NCBI GenBank assembly: GCA_016490735.1
Contig: JAEMWC010000761.1
Location: forward strand, 320,001-384,000
Direction: 5' to 3'
Source: Pachyseris speciosa
Taxonomy: Eukaryota > Cnidaria > Anthozoa > Scleractinia > Pachyseridae
Length of the DNA stretch: 64,000 nt
Under the pieces are notes generated by a model that did not search any database, had not been told where the DNA came from, and saw only the letters and a program-made list of their open reading frames with translations. This document shows positions 62,320 through 64,000 of the stretch, in pieces. The translations under genes were made by a program, and so were the position numbers. Position 1 is the stretch's first letter; every line of letters starts with the position of its first letter.

Positions 62320-63987
62320 GTCGCAAGAACAACCACCATCATCAAGGTAAGTGCATATCTGCCACCCCAACCCCTCTGAAATGTCTTTTTCTTGAAGCGT
62401 ATTCAATAATACTATTATTACCAATACCATTTCAAAAGGTCCACTATTTTGTTGTGCCCTTCCCCCCTCCGAAAGGTCTTTTTTTTCAAACACGATTCAA
62501 CATTCTTAATACCATTTCATATGTACATTGCTCATTTTAATTGGCTTATGGTTCAACAATAATCAAATGAAATTCTGATTGCATGCCGGCTCTATTATTT
62601 TGTTCTCATTCTCTTTGGAGTGGCTATTTTGTTCCTTTTTCCACTGTTTTTATGTGTCTCAGCCTTCTGGTCACCTTTGTTCTAACTTCTGATCCTCGTA
62701 CTTCTACTGTCTGACTGTCTGGAATTTAATCCTGTTAGCAGTGGATACTTAACACAATCAGAAAAAAAGTTTTCTTTATGACCCTTGCCAACATGTATTC
62801 ATTGTCTCTGATAACAACTCTCCCTTTTTTCAGCAGATCAACAAAGCAATTCTCAGGTAAGTCATATATTTTATTCCTAATGTATTCCCTAACAAATCCA
62901 TGTGGGTCTCATAGATATTATACTAGCTTAAGTCAGCCATATTGAACTAAGATAATATTCTATACAATAAATTTGAGTCTGCATATGGTGCCTTTATGTT
63001 GTTTTTGTGGATTACAACATTTAATTCATTTGTTCATTATTTATTCACTCATCTATGTATTTATTTATTTATTTATCCAGTTATTTATTTATTTATCTAG
63101 TTATTTAATAAATTGAATGATCTTGTCATATCTTCAGATGAATCAACTCTTACAGGATACGTACATTTGATTAGTCCAGTCCAAACTTCCCACAAAACAC
63201 AGGAATAAAGTACTTCGATATGGCCCTGCAGACATCCCAAAACGAATTGGTGCGGCTAGTTTGCTATTCTCCAGAAAAAAGAACGATGTTACAACAGTCA
63301 CAAGAAAAACAACTTCCTGTAAAGATAACAAGTGCCAAAATGTCTCCAGACAAAAGGTTCTCCGCCAGAGATGAATACACAATTTCAAAGAAAGCAAAGA
63401 TCATACAAACAAGTCTTGAATTTTCATATAACAATGCTGTTAGTAATAGATATGTATCAGTCGAAGGTGCTCTCAAAGCAGACTTGTATCAAACTATAGA
63501 TGTGGAAGTTAAAGCGTTGCACAAGTCTCCAGTAAAGGAAACCCTATTTCAAGGAAATTGCACAAAATGCAAGACAGATGTCATTGTTGCAGACCCTACC
63601 AACTCTGCCAAATTGGTTCTCTGGGAGGATATTATTGATAAAGTTGATTCCGGCAAGAGTTACCGATTTAATAACCGTAAAATTGGCATCTTTGATGACC
63701 ACAAATACATAAACATGAACGAATTTACAAAGATCACAGAAATCGAGGACATCAAGAATGTAAATTTAATGTCGCCTCAAATTCAAGAAAATATGATAAC
63801 TGCAAAGTGTATAGGCGTGGAAGTCAAAAAGAGTAGCTCCTGTATTTTGTGCAACAGAAAACTTGATGACTCTCAGTTACAACAAGAGACTATAAAATGT
63901 CAAAATTGCCACATTACAATCCTCAGCAGTGTTGCGAAAAAAAGCTGGTATGCCAACTTCTTTTGCAAGTGGATAATAAGTTGTTGA
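62320..63987 (+). CDS. RPA-like OB-fold protein, multi-exon (copy 2)
   Basis: Likely exons: 62320-62346 (ATG, MSQEQPPSS) ending at AAG|GTAAGTG; a mini-exon of about 24 nt ending TTCTCAG|GTAAGTC at about 62859; and 63138 onward after TCTTCAG. Exon 3 starts ESTLTGYVHLISPVQTS, has a one-base disruption near 63205, then runs open 63220-63987: LVRLVCYSPEKRTMLQQSQE, OB-fold-like VSVEGALKADLYQTIDVEVK, CTKCKTDVIVAD, VLWEDIIDKV and a C4 zinc ribbon (CILCNRKL...CQNCHITI). Presumed single-strand DNA binding, nuclear. Better preserved than copy 1. It could be a domesticated or element-borne gene. Confidence 0.5.
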
Positions 63988-64000
63988 CATACACTGCTTT

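Overview
This 64 kb window looks like transposon-dense intergenic DNA from an animal, most likely an anthozoan cnidarian (coral or anemone type). The evidence is the mix of element families (L1-Tx1 and CR1-like LINEs, BEL/Pao, Helentron, Crypton-like, FLYWCH/MULE-like, tRNA-headed SINE-like units, a Polinton) and AT-rich DNA with GT/AG exon junctions. The host assignment is inference. I found no confident single-copy cellular gene. Almost everything is mobile or mobile-derived, and most copies are decayed.

Layout. 1-12.5 kb: remains of FLYWCH/MULE/SWIM-type genes on both strands, and an old Tx1-type LINE split by a DNA element with about 450-bp terminal inverted repeats (about 4.8-9.25 kb). 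12.5-28.3 kb: a 5'-truncated Tx1-type LINE on the minus strand, cut into pieces by a CR1-like LINE (13075-16322, +), a BEL/Pao retrotransposon (16722-23097, -, TSD AGGAG), a short LINE 3' end (24128-24419, +) and a Crypton-like recombinase relic (about 24.9-26.9 kb, -). 28.3-54.7 kb: a decayed Helentron-type Helitron (+; HUH Rep, PIF1 helicase, EEP endonuclease). It is itself broken by a foldback MITE, a double tRNA-like unit and a Polinton. 54.7-64 kb: two RPA-like OB-fold genes, a SAP-domain gag-like ORF and another MULE transposase relic.

The centrepiece is a structurally complete 20,004-bp Polinton/Maverick (33148-53151). It has a perfect 6-bp target duplication (GAAATC), about 300-bp terminal inverted repeats ending in a 63-bp near-palindrome, and about 18 genes: protein-primed DNA polymerase B, RVE integrase with chromodomain, packaging ATPase, adenain-type protease, major and minor capsid proteins, a phospholipase A2-like protein, a zinc ribbon, two collagen/fibre proteins, a BRO-nuclease fusion, a VLTF3-like late transcription factor, a SLATT-like two-TM protein and several orphans. 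This is a viral gene set (replicate, integrate, build a capsid, attach, exit).

The most interesting signal is regulatory. Eight Polinton genes, on both strands and mostly structural, carry TCTA(A) exactly 12-13 nt before the ATG, in the form TCTAA-N8-TATATG. The polymerase and BRO-nuclease genes lack it and instead share a different motif about 35 nt before their ATG. TCTA is the late promoter core known from the virophage mavirus and its giant-virus host CroV. Together with the VLTF3-like gene this suggests a two-stage early/late programme written into the element. The copy is probably no longer fully active: the polymerase, fibre, VLTF3-like, PLA2 and other genes carry single frameshifts or amber stops, several of them in homopolymers that could be assembly errors.
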